The position numbers and the translations under genes were made by a program. Source: Nonomuraea basaltis (GTDB taxonomy: Bacteria; Actinomycetota; Actinomycetes; Streptosporangiales; Streptosporangiaceae). Taken from it: DNA of 64,000 bases. The first letter of the stretch is position 1. Each line of letters opens with the position of its first letter. The notes beneath the pieces are model-generated. The model worked only from the letters and a program-made list of their open reading frames with translations. It was not told the DNA's origin and ran no database searches. Shown here piece after piece: positions 56,327 to 64,000 of this stretch. The stretch is taken from assembly GCF_005893125.1 (NCBI RefSeq), contig NZ_VCJS01000006.1:81744-145743 (forward strand), written 5' to 3'.

Positions 56327-57997
56327 TCATTCGGCAAGTGACCGGTATAGAGCTTGATAAGTCTCGGCCACGCGGCTCCAGGTGCGCTTCGCGGCCACTT
56401 CCGCCCGGCCCGCCTCGCCCATCTCGGCGCGCCTGGCCGGGTCCTCCCGGAGCGCGGCGAGCGCCTTGGCGAGCGACTCGGGATCGCCCGGCGGCACCAG
56501 CAGCCCGGCGCCGTCGGAGCCGACCAGCTCCGACAGGGCGGGCAGATCGCTGAGCACGACAGGCTTTCCGAGCGCCATCGCCTCGACGGGTTTCAATGGC
56601 GTAACGAGTCGGCACACCCGCAGGTCCTCGCGGGGGCAGGCGAAGATGTCGATGGCGTCCTGCGCCTGCAGCGCCTCGTCGGGGCCGACCCGGCCGGGCA
56701 GGACGGCGTCGCTCAGGCCCAGCTCGCCGACCAGTTCGAGGAGGTTCTCGCGCTCGGTGCCGTCGCCCACGATGAGCACCCGCACCGGTGTGCCCTCGTC
56801 GCGCAGCACCGCGGCGGCGCGCAGCAGGGTGGCGAACCCCTCGTAGGCCACGATGCTGGACACCGAGCCGACGACGATCTCATCGGGCGCGATGCCGTAC
56901 GCGTCCCTGAACGAGGCGCCGTCGTAGTGCGCCGTCAGCAGCGAGTCGTCCACGGCGTTGGGTGCCAGGTGGATCTTCTCCCTGGGCACGCCGCGCTCGA
57001 CGATCTCGGTGGCCATGGTCTCGGCCAGCGTGACGACCGCGTCGGCCTCGCGCATCAGGAACGCCTCGCGGTCGCGCTGGAGCAGGTGCCGCTGGCTGCC
57101 GACCCGGATCGGGTCGCGGGAGGCCCAGGTCTCCTCAAGGAAGCCGCGTACCTCGTAGACGAACGGCGTGCCCGTCCTGTCGCGCACCGCGTGCGCGATC
57201 GAGCCGTTGCGGTGGTCGGTGGCGGCGTGCACGATCTGCGGCCGCAGCTCGGTCACGAGCTTGGTGACCCGTTCGGCGCCCCTGATGATGCGCCCCTGCG
57301 TCTCGAACGGCATCTCGCCGTGCCTGTCCGGCAGCAGCCGGTAGTACGGGACTCCGTCGATCTCCTCGAACGGCGCGGCGTCCGCGTGCCCCTGCAGCAT
57401 CGGCCAGCCCCAGCTCGTGACCACGTGCGGGTCGATCCCGGCGGCCTTCTGGGAGGTGACGATGCGGTGGGTGCGGACGGTGTATCCGGCCTGCGTGTAC
57501 GGCAGCGCGTTCGTGACCACGTGCAGGACCCGGTTCTCGACCCGGCTCAGGATGGCGATCTTGGGCGCGGGCGGGATCGGATCGGGGCTGATGGCGGCCA
57601 GCTCGCCCCGGTAGTAGGCGGCCCTGCGCTTGACGAACGGGTATTTGGTGTGCGCCGCGAGCGCCGCGGCGGCCTCGCTGACCCGGCCGGCGTCCCAGTG
57701 GGCCTTGGCCTCGTTCCACGGCGCCTTGACCACGCGCATGCCGAACTTGCGCACCGCGCGCCGGGCCCGGCGCGCGGCCGGCCAGGCGAACTTGCCCACG
57801 ACGGGACGCAGCCGGGGCGGGAGCGCGTCGGCGGCCGCCTGGGCCACCCGGACGGGGTCGGATTTGACCTTCGTCGCGACGACGCGGGAGACGATGATCG
57901 GGTGCTGGACGAAGCCCTTGAGAAGTCCACCGACGCCGGCACGGGCGGACTTCGCGGAAACCTTAGAGGAGTCTTGACGACTGGCGTCGGATGCCAC
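56327..57997 (-). CDS. Glycosyltransferase family 4, large form
   Basis: The 556-residue protein has a long N-terminal extension of about 190 residues, basic and helical, before a standard GT-B domain. The GT part shows RVLHVVTNALPYTQAGYTVRT, the Rossmann-like VVGSVSSIVAYEGF and the C-terminal acid motif ending VEAMALGKPVVLSDL. The extension may hold a membrane-surface or partner contact; its function is unknown. The start is GTG at 57997. It is divergent from wecB with only 56 bases between the starts, with CCATAG-like -10 candidates close to each start. Confidence 0.87.
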   Translation of the reverse strand: MASDASRQDSSKVSAKSARAGVGGLLKGFVQHPIIVSRVVATKVKSDPVRVAQAAADALPPRLRPVVGKFAWPAARRARRAVRKFGMRVVKAPWNEAKAHWDAGRVSEAAAALAAHTKYPFVKRRAAYYRGELAAISPDPIPPAPKIAILSRVENRVLHVVTNALPYTQAGYTVRTHRIVTSQKAAGIDPHVVTSWGWPMLQGHADAAPFEEIDGVPYYRLLPDRHGEMPFETQGRIIRGAERVTKLVTELRPQIVHAATDHRNGSIAHAVRDRTGTPFVYEVRGFLEETWASRDPIRVGSQRHLLQRDREAFLMREADAVVTLAETMATEIVERGVPREKIHLAPNAVDDSLLTAHYDGASFRDAYGIAPDEIVVGSVSSIVAYEGFATLLRAAAVLRDEGTPVRVLIVGDGTERENLLELVGELGLSDAVLPGRVGPDEALQAQDAIDIFACPREDLRVCRLVTPLKPVEAMALGKPVVLSDLPALSELVGSDGAGLLVPPGDPESLAKALAALREDPARRAEMGEAGRAEVAAKRTWSRVAETYQALYRSLAE

Positions 57998-58053
57998 GCC
58001 GTGACCGTACCATAGGCAACGTTTTTTCCCTTCCGCTATGAAAGGCGAGGTCA

Positions 58054-59184
58054 ATGAGGGAGAACCCCCTGGTCCTGCACGTCTTGGGTGCTCGTCCCAA
58101 TTTCGTGAAAGCGGCCCCGGTGGTCCGGGCACTCGGTGAACTCGGCGTGCGGCAGGGCATCATTCACACTGGTCAGCACTACGACGCCCTGATGTCGGAC
58201 GTCTTCTTCGCCGACCTCGGCCTGCCGGACCCGGTGGCGAACCTGGCGGTCGGCTCGGGCACCCACGCCAAGCAGACCGCGGCGCTGCTCGTGGGCCTGG
58301 AGGAGGTCGTCCAGGAGCAGGAGCCCGATCTGGTCGTGGTGTACGGCGACGTGAACTCCACGCTGGCCGCCATCCTCGTCTGCGCCAAGCTGGGCGTGCG
58401 GACCGCGCACGTGGAGGCGGGGCTGCGCTCGTTCGACCGGGGAATGCCGGAGGAGGTCAACCGGGTCGTCACCGACGCGCTGGCCGACCTGCTCTTCGCC
58501 ACCTCCCCCGAGGCCCTGTCCTACCTGGCGTCCGAGGGCGTGCCCGCGTCCAAGGTGCACCTGGTGGGCAACCCCATGATCGACAGCCTGTTCTCGGCCC
58601 TGCCGTCGCTGGACCCTGCGCCCGTGGTGGCGCGGCTGGGCATACCGGCTCGCTATGCCGTGGCCACCCTGCACCGCCCGGCGAACGTGGACACCGCCGA
58701 GGCAGCCAGGGAGCTGGTCGACGCCGTGCTGGAGGTGTCGCGGCAGCTCCCGATCGTGGTGCCGGTCCACCCGCGCGGCAGGGCGCGGCTGGCCGAGGCC
58801 GGCCTGGTCGACGGGGAGTCGATCAAGGTCATCGAGCCGCTGGGCTATGTGGACTTCCTCTCACTCGTACGCGGCGCCGCGCTGGTCGTCACGGACTCCG
58901 GCGGCGTGCAGGAGGAGACGACCATGCTGGGCGTCCCCTGCCTGACCCTGCGCCCCAACACCGAGCGGCCGATCACGATCACGCATGGCACGAACCGGCT
59001 GGTCACGCCCGCCCTCCTGCCCGCGGCCGCGGAGAAGGCGCTGGCCGACGGCGCCGCCACGCCGGCCGGCGAGCTGCCGGTGCTGTGGGACGGCAAGGCC
59101 GGGCCGCGGATCGCCACGGTGATCGCCGCCTGGCTCAAGGGCGACAACCTGGCGCCTGCTTCCCAGGCCAAACGCCCCGAATAG
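58054..59184 (+). CDS. wecB: UDP-N-acetylglucosamine 2-epimerase (non-hydrolysing)
   Basis: The 376-residue enzyme interconverts UDP-GlcNAc and UDP-ManNAc. The marks are VLGARPNFVKAAPV, GQHYDALMSDVFF, HVEAGLRSFDRGMPEEVNR and VTDSGGVQEET, all conserved in WecB. GGCGAGG lies 3 bases before the ATG. It supplies the substrate of WecC, encoded divergently 1.8 kb away, and the two-domain glycosyltransferase follows 54 bases later. Confidence 0.95.
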   Translation: MRENPLVLHVLGARPNFVKAAPVVRALGELGVRQGIIHTGQHYDALMSDVFFADLGLPDPVANLAVGSGTHAKQTAALLVGLEEVVQEQEPDLVVVYGDVNSTLAAILVCAKLGVRTAHVEAGLRSFDRGMPEEVNRVVTDALADLLFATSPEALSYLASEGVPASKVHLVGNPMIDSLFSALPSLDPAPVVARLGIPARYAVATLHRPANVDTAEAARELVDAVLEVSRQLPIVVPVHPRGRARLAEAGLVDGESIKVIEPLGYVDFLSLVRGAALVVTDSGGVQEETTMLGVPCLTLRPNTERPITITHGTNRLVTPALLPAAAEKALADGAATPAGELPVLWDGKAGPRIATVIAAWLKGDNLAPASQAKRPE

Positions 59185-59238
59185 CGGTCGTTTCCGCCGT
59201 AGCATGACAAACCTCCGCTGAGCGATAGGCGTATCACC

Positions 59239-61275
59239 ATGGCCGCAAACCCTGAACCCCCCGCATTCCAGCGACTGGGTCCCGTCAACTGGCTGCCCGA
59301 GGAGCGCAAGCTCGTCGAGCGGTACGAGGCGGAGGTCAGGGAGCTGCGGCGGCGACTGGAGATCGCCGAGGCCAAGGCCGCGTACGCCACCTGGAAGCTG
59401 GAGGCCACCCAGGCGAAGCGGACGTTCAAACTAGGCGAGGCGCTGGGCTCGAAGAGCCCGGGGAAGATCGTCGAGGCGGTCCGGTCGAAGGAGAAGGCGC
59501 CGAAGCCGCCCATCCCGGTCACCGAGGTGATCGAGACGGCCGGCAACCGGCCGCCGCTGGTCGAGGTGCCGACGGTGAAGTGGCCGGCCGGGCCTGTGAA
59601 CAGGCCGGACCTGAAGGTCGCGGTGATCCTGGACGACTTCTCCAGGATGGCGTTCCGTTACGAGTGGGACCAGATCGAGTTCGGGCTGAAGGACTGGCCG
59701 GAGATCTTCGCGGAGAAGCGGCCCGACCTGCTGTTCTGCGAGTCGGCATGGCACGGGAACCAGGGCCGCTGGCGCTACCAGATGACCGGGACCAACGCCC
59801 CCAAGGAGCCGCTGCGCGACCTGGTGGCCTGGTGCCGGCAGGAGGGCATCCCGACGGTCTTCTGGAACAAGGAGGACCCGCCGAACTTCGACTTCTTCAT
59901 CGACACGGCCAAGCTGTTCGACTACGTGTTCACCTGCGACGGTGACATGCTGCCGAAATATCGAGAAATTTTGGGACACGACCGGGTTGATGTGCTGCAG
60001 TTCGCCGCCCAGCCGCGCGTGCACAACCCGATCCAGCAGCGGCAGGGCCGATTGCACGACGTGGTCTTCGCCGGGATGTACTTCCGCGACAAGCACCCCG
60101 AGCGCCGCGAGCAGATGGAGGTCGTCCTCGATCCGGTCAGGGAGCTGGGGCTGCACATCTTCGCGCGCAACGGCGAGGTGGACGAGAAGTACGCCTGGCC
60201 GGAGAAGTACCGCCCGCACATCGTGGGCGAGCTGCCCTATGACCAGATGCTGGCCGCGTACCGGATGTACAAGGTCTTCCTCAACGTCAACTCCGTGCTC
60301 GACTCGCCGACCATGTGCGCGCGGCGGGTCTTCGAGCTGTCCGCCTGCTCGACGCCCGTCGTCTCCGGGTGGTCGCGGGCGATCGAGGATACGTTCGGCG
60401 ACCTCATTCCCATCGCGCGGGAGCCGATCGAGTCGTACAACCAGGTCCTGCACCTGATCAACAGCCCCGAGCTGCGCGCCAGGATGGGGCACCTGGCGAT
60501 GCGCGAGGTCTTCGACAAGCACCTGTTCTCGCACCGCGTCGACCAGATCCTCCAGGACCTCGGGCACCAGGTGCCGGCGCGGTCGCGCTCGATCTCGGTC
60601 GTGCTGCCCACCAACCGCGCCTCCCAGATCGAGCACGCGATCTCGTCGGTGGCCCGGCAGATCCACCGCCCGCTACAGCTGATCATGGTGCTGCACGGCC
60701 TGGACATCGACCCGGTGGTGGTCGCGGACAAGGCCCGCATGGCCGGCATCACGGACGTCGCGGTCCTGCCCGCCGACGCTTCGCTGTCGCTCGGCGCGTG
60801 CATGAACATGGGCATCGCGGCCGCCGAGGGCGACCTGATCGCCAAGATGGACGACGACAACCTGTACGGGGACCACTACCTGTCGGACCTGGTCCGGGCG
60901 TTCGACTACTCGGACGCGGAGCTGGTCGGCAAGGGCGCGCACTACGCGTACTTCGAGGGGAGCAACACCACGATGCTCCGCCTCCCCGGCCTGGAGCACC
61001 GCTACTCCTTCCTTGTCCAGGGCGGTACGTTCCTCGGCAAGGCGGACATGTTCCGCTCGTACGGATTCGCCGACATCACCCGCGGCGAGGACACCCATCT
61101 GGTGCGGCGGCTGAAGGAGGACTCCGTCAAGATCTACTCGGCGGACCGCTTCAACTTCGTCTACTGGCGCAGTGCCGACGCCTCGATGCACACCTGGCAG
61201 GCCGACCACATCAAGCTGACCCGCAACGCCCAGTTCTCCTTCGTCGGCAGGCCCGACGCGCACGTCCTCATCTGA
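59239..61275 (+). CDS. Two-domain glycosyltransferase (GT-B CgeB-like plus GT2-like)
   Basis: The 678-residue protein begins with a coiled coil (about residues 25-65) and a basic linker. The first catalytic part (about 120-450) is a CgeB-like/GT1 fold with VFWNKEDPPNFDFF and a late ELSACSTPVVSG. The second (about 450-640) starts SISVVLPTNRASQIEHAISS and carries the DxD-type AKMDDDNLYGD, with GGTFLGKADMF and a TRGEDTHLVRR late acidic motif, a GT2-like domain. Similar fusions are common in actinomycete polysaccharide clusters. It shares the wecB strand and probably its transcript. The product is unknown. Confidence 0.85.
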   Translation: MAANPEPPAFQRLGPVNWLPEERKLVERYEAEVRELRRRLEIAEAKAAYATWKLEATQAKRTFKLGEALGSKSPGKIVEAVRSKEKAPKPPIPVTEVIETAGNRPPLVEVPTVKWPAGPVNRPDLKVAVILDDFSRMAFRYEWDQIEFGLKDWPEIFAEKRPDLLFCESAWHGNQGRWRYQMTGTNAPKEPLRDLVAWCRQEGIPTVFWNKEDPPNFDFFIDTAKLFDYVFTCDGDMLPKYREILGHDRVDVLQFAAQPRVHNPIQQRQGRLHDVVFAGMYFRDKHPERREQMEVVLDPVRELGLHIFARNGEVDEKYAWPEKYRPHIVGELPYDQMLAAYRMYKVFLNVNSVLDSPTMCARRVFELSACSTPVVSGWSRAIEDTFGDLIPIAREPIESYNQVLHLINSPELRARMGHLAMREVFDKHLFSHRVDQILQDLGHQVPARSRSISVVLPTNRASQIEHAISSVARQIHRPLQLIMVLHGLDIDPVVVADKARMAGITDVAVLPADASLSLGACMNMGIAAAEGDLIAKMDDDNLYGDHYLSDLVRAFDYSDAELVGKGAHYAYFEGSNTTMLRLPGLEHRYSFLVQGGTFLGKADMFRSYGFADITRGEDTHLVRRLKEDSVKIYSADRFNFVYWRSADASMHTWQADHIKLTRNAQFSFVGRPDAHVLI

Positions 61276-61381
61276 CTCCCCATCTCCACGAGGTTCTCGC
61301 GGGCGAACTCGTCGGGCAGCACGCCGGCCGTGCCGGCCTCGTCGAGGCGGCATGGACGGCGACGCGCGGCGTATGGGAGCC

Positions 61382-62059
61382 CTATTTGGCGACCCGGGCG
61401 AGGTTCTTGTCGGCCAAATCGGCGAGCTCGTACAGGCCGGTCGGCTTCACCTTCTGGCCGACCACGAGCATGCTCATGATCAGCGTGCCCCGCCTGATCA
61501 TGACCGAGCCGATCTGGGCGCCCTTCTCGCCGCCCGCCGCCGTGGTGAGGTAGGCCCGCGACTGGTCACCCTTGGCCGGCATGGGCAGGATGCGCGTCCG
61601 GTAGGACACCTTGGTGCCGCGGACGTCCGCGGTGTAGGAGGCACACTGCCGCGGCAGCGGGGCGGGGAAGGTCTCGGACGGGAGCGACACCACCGCCTGG
61701 GTGATCGAGCCGCGGGCCGCGGCGAAGGCGACCACCGCGGCGGGCGACTTGGCGATGTCCGGCTTGGCGGCGTCGAGCTGGGCGGCTCCGGCGCACTCGG
61801 GACGCTCCAGCCGGGCCTGGCGGACCGCGGCAAGCCCCTGCTGGGTGGACTTGAGCGAGCCGAAGGCGCCCAGCTCCGGGCCGTACGCGACGCTCATGCC
61901 CTCGGGCACGGGCAGCAGCGCGGGCCGGAGCCGGGCCGCGTCGGCGGATGACGGGGATGGCCGCGGCGCCGAAGCGGCGGGCGCGGTGGCGGTCTCGCCG
62001 GGCGAGCACCCGGCAATGGCCATCATGCTCAGACATATGCCGGACATGACCTTGAGCAT
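61382..62059 (-). CDS. Putative lipoprotein
   Basis: The 225-residue protein starts with a lipoprotein signal: MLKVMSGICLSMMAIAGCSPG, lipobox AIAGC. A Pro/Ala/Ser-rich spacer and a soluble domain with three further Cys residues follow. The domain is rich in beta structure and resembles mycobacterial Lpp-like secreted lipoproteins of unknown function. It is anchored outside the membrane. It converges on the glycosyltransferase gene and is followed, going upstream, by a decayed flotillin gene. Confidence 0.72.
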   Translation of the reverse strand: MLKVMSGICLSMMAIAGCSPGETATAPAASAPRPSPSSADAARLRPALLPVPEGMSVAYGPELGAFGSLKSTQQGLAAVRQARLERPECAGAAQLDAAKPDIAKSPAAVVAFAAARGSITQAVVSLPSETFPAPLPRQCASYTADVRGTKVSYRTRILPMPAKGDQSRAYLTTAAGGEKGAQIGSVMIRRGTLIMSMLVVGQKVKPTGLYELADLADKNLARVAK

Positions 62060-62097
62060 GGGCTCTCCAATTCACTCTGGCGACATTGTCGAAAACG

Positions 62098-62548
62098 CTA
62101 GAGGAATTGCTGAGCGAGGGTTTGCGTAACGTCGCTATCCGGGGAATTCAGCGGTTTCAAGAATGATTTCCGATTCGCCGCTGTTCGAGCTTCCGCCATC
62201 GAGCAACGCCCTGGCCAGCCCCAGCCCGGTGCCCCGAGCGTGAGCGCCTTGGCGAGGAGCTCCTCGGCGCCCTGAGCGCCGTTCAGCACCACCATGTGAT
62301 CCACGTTCCCGAACGCCTTCGCGCCCGCCTCGACGACCTCCGGCCAGCGCTCGGCGAACTGCTGGGCGATGACCGCCTCCTGGTTCCCTTCAGCGCTTCG
62401 GCCCGTGCCCCGATCGCCTGCGCCTCCGCCAGGCCCTTGGCCTGCGACGCCTCGGCCTCGGCCGCGGCGGCCATGTTGGCGGCGGCGACCTGCTCGGCCT
62501 CGGTGGCCTCCTGGTCGCGCTGGGCCTGGGCGACGCGGGCCGGACTCC
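62098..62548 (-). pseudogene. Flotillin/SPFH C-terminal fragment with frameshift
   Basis: On the minus strand a flotillin-like tail can be read in two frames. The first part (62548 to about 62392) reads AQRDQEATEAEQVAAANMAA and AKGLAEAQAIGARAEALK. After a one-base frame change near 62380-62392 it continues NQEAVIAQQFAERWPEVVEAG, then DHMVVLNGAQGAEELL, to a stop at 62098. The N-terminal SPFH domain is absent; the similarity stops abruptly near 62548. This is a truncated, frameshifted remnant of a flotillin gene. The loss of an intact start and domain makes expression unlikely. Confidence 0.75.
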
Positions 62549-62559
62549 CCCGTCGTTAT

Positions 62560-62586
62560 ATGCCGGACGCTACTCCAAACCGGCAT
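62560..62586. promoter_or_regulatory. Inverted repeat upstream of the FAD oxidoreductase gene
   Basis: ATGCCGG and CCGGCAT are perfect 7-base arms 13 bases apart, followed by GATAAT (62591-62596), a near-consensus -10 box. It may be an operator for the oxidoreductase at 62671. Confidence 0.4.
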
Positions 62587-62670
62587 TCGCGATAATAGGC
62601 CGCGCAAAATGTTTCTCGAGGCGCTGCGCGTCCCGGCGCGGCATTTCACCGGGCTGCTGATGATCGCGCC

Positions 62671-64000
62671 ATGAGCTTGAGTCCACGCGACCTCGGGATG
62701 AACCGGCCAATTTCCCGCCGCGACTTCTTCGACGGCATAGCCGTGAGCACCCTGGGGAGCATGGTTTCGGCTGGGAAGGCTGAGGCGGCCGGCGAGTCCG
62801 CGACGCCCCCCGCGCCGGCCCGGTTCCGGGGCGGCTCCGCCGAGGCGCTCGGCGTGCCCCACGCGCTGCGCGACGGCCGCTTCTGGCAGTACGCGGGCCC
62901 GACAGAGCCGACCGGCGAGACCTACGATCTGGTCGTGGTCGGCGGCGGGCTCAGCGGGGTCAGCGCGGCCTACGAATGGCTGCGGCGCGACCCCGGCGCC
63001 AGCGTGCTCGTCCTCGACAACCACGACGAGATCGGCGGGCAGGCGCGGCGAGCCGTGTTCCACCGGCAGAGCGGCCGGGCGCACGCGGGCGCGGGCCTGG
63101 CCGACGGCGTGATGTGCGACGAGGAGACCTTCGGCACGGACACGCTGGTCAGGCTCACCTCCGACTGGGTCGCCAGGCTGCCGGTCGCCGGCCGGGCCAG
63201 GGAGGACCTGCGCATGCTGCGCCACGAGCCGCCCGACTGGTTTCCCGGGCTGTCGGCCGAGGGCAAGCAGGAGCGGCTGGCCGGGCTGACGTACTCGGCC
63301 TTCCTGCTGGAGGTCTGCGCGGCGCACCCCGACGTCGAGCGGTTCTGCCGGAGCATGTCCTGCCAGGAGTGGGGCTACGACACCCGGGCGCTCGGCGCGA
63401 TCGACGCCTGGGGAAGCGGCTATCCGGGGTTCGCCGGCCTGGGGCTCGACGCGAACAAGCCGTCGCGGTTCAACTCGCCCACGGTGAAGAAGCAGTGGGG
63501 CATCACGGATCCTGATATTTACCTCTTTCCGGAGGGAAATCAGGCGCTCGTACGGACGATGGTGGAGCGCATGGTTCCGGGCGCTCTGGACCGGCCGGGG
63601 AACCCGGTGCGGTTCCGGCTGTCCAGCCCGGTGGTGTCGGTACGCGACGGCGCCGCGTCGGCGACCGTGGCCTACTTCGACGGCCACCGGGTCCTGGGCG
63701 TCGCCGCCGGATCGGTGATCCTGGCCTGCTGGAGCGCGGTCATCCCGTACCTCGTGCCGGACCTCCCCGAGGAGCAGCGCCAGGCGCTGAGCGAGGCCGT
63801 CAGGGTGCCGCTGCTGCACGCCACAGTACGGCTGCGCGACTGGGCCGCCTGGCAGCGGGCGGGGGTCCGGCGGGTGCGCTGGACCGGCGCGTACTGGTCG
63901 CTGACCGAGCTCGAACCCCCGGGCCGCGCGGGTGGACCGGCCTCCGTCCACCTGCTGGCCACCCCGTGCCGGTCGGAGCTGGGGCCGGAGGCGGGGGCGG
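62671..64000 (+). CDS. Tat-exported FAD-dependent oxidoreductase (spermidine-dehydrogenase-like), 3' end outside
   Basis: This open frame runs to the window end (443 codons seen, no stop). A twin-arginine signal (PISRRDFFDGIAVSTLGSM) at residues 13-31 is followed by a short linker and, at about residue 85, an FAD-binding Rossmann motif DLVVVGGGLSGVSAAYEWL with the acidic VLVLDNHDEIGGQA end. The layout matches bacterial spermidine dehydrogenase (SpdH) and similar FAD amine oxidoreductases. It acts outside the membrane. The start ATG at 62671 lacks a clear ribosome site. The C-terminal substrate-binding part is not seen. Confidence 0.8.
   Translation, partial: MSLSPRDLGMNRPISRRDFFDGIAVSTLGSMVSAGKAEAAGESATPPAPARFRGGSAEALGVPHALRDGRFWQYAGPTEPTGETYDLVVVGGGLSGVSAAYEWLRRDPGASVLVLDNHDEIGGQARRAVFHRQSGRAHAGAGLADGVMCDEETFGTDTLVRLTSDWVARLPVAGRAREDLRMLRHEPPDWFPGLSAEGKQERLAGLTYSAFLLEVCAAHPDVERFCRSMSCQEWGYDTRALGAIDAWGSGYPGFAGLGLDANKPSRFNSPTVKKQWGITDPDIYLFPEGNQALVRTMVERMVPGALDRPGNPVRFRLSSPVVSVRDGAASATVAYFDGHRVLGVAAGSVILACWSAVIPYLVPDLPEEQRQALSEAVRVPLLHATVRLRDWAAWQRAGVRRVRWTGAYWSLTELEPPGRAGGPASVHLLATPCRSELGPEAGA

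Overview
The window is a chromosome segment from a high-GC actinomycete. Codons end almost always in G or C, many genes start with GTG or TTG, and neighbouring genes often share ATGA, GTGA or TTGA overlaps. A class I lysyl-tRNA synthetase, an OsaA/OsaB-type poly-HAMP signalling locus and NIT-domain and NYN proteins fit Streptosporangiales (Nonomuraea or Streptosporangium relatives are my best guess; this is inference). No rRNA, tRNA, CRISPR array, transposase or integrase was seen, and most of the window looks like ordinary core or near-core chromosome.

Layout. 1-5.4 kb: start of a secreted protein (cut off), an 884-residue glucosidase-like enzyme, an MFS exporter, a DinB-like protein and a GNAT acetyltransferase. 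5.4-9.6 kb: a sugar catabolic unit, with a ROK repressor divergent from xylose isomerase, a sugar-phosphate isomerase/epimerase and a Gfo/Idh/MocA oxidoreductase; an inverted repeat lies between the divergent starts. 9.7-11.4 kb: a leaderless S8 protease preceded by two palindromes and followed by a 69-residue protein that resembles the protease's own N-terminal domain. 11.4-20.2 kb: class I LysRS, a P-loop kinase, a GT2 glycosyltransferase, a ketopantoate-reductase-like protein, small membrane proteins, a NIT/HAMP sensor kinase, NUDIX and metallo-beta-lactamase-fold hydrolases, and a 47-residue zinc ribbon. 20.5-24.7 kb: a short Rho factor, an RlmA-like rRNA methyltransferase and an S9 peptidase homologue that seems to have lost its catalytic Ser and His.

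24.8-31.3 kb holds an osmoadaptation-type signalling locus: a SpoIIE phosphatase divergent from a 1393-residue cytoplasmic hybrid kinase with about 13 HAMP-like modules, followed three bases later by a receiver protein without a DNA-binding domain. 31.5-35.2 kb encodes a NYN RNase-like protein with a Ser/Gln/Pro-rich tail and an ECF sigma factor fused in one chain to a zinc-binding anti-sigma motif, a membrane segment and a large external domain. 35.4-48.2 kb is mostly housekeeping: pyrE, DedA, fba, purA, GDPD, CorA, purD-purC-murA and a cyclase-like/HTH regulator.

48.28-49.06 kb is a gene-free stretch rich in perfect hairpins. After a DMT transporter, a HisC/Pat aminotransferase and an NrtR-like regulator, 52.0-61.3 kb is a surface-polysaccharide region: a DUF4434-like protein, two GT4 glycosyltransferases, wecC and wecB (UDP-ManNAc to UDP-ManNAcA) and a two-domain glycosyltransferase. 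The right end has a lipoprotein, a decayed flotillin gene and the start of a Tat-exported FAD oxidoreductase resembling spermidine dehydrogenase.

The points most worth following are the S8 protease with its free prodomain-like partner, the apparent S9 pseudoenzyme, the one-chain ECF sigma/anti-sigma, the short Rho and the hairpin-rich gene-free stretch. None is proven to be a new system from sequence alone.
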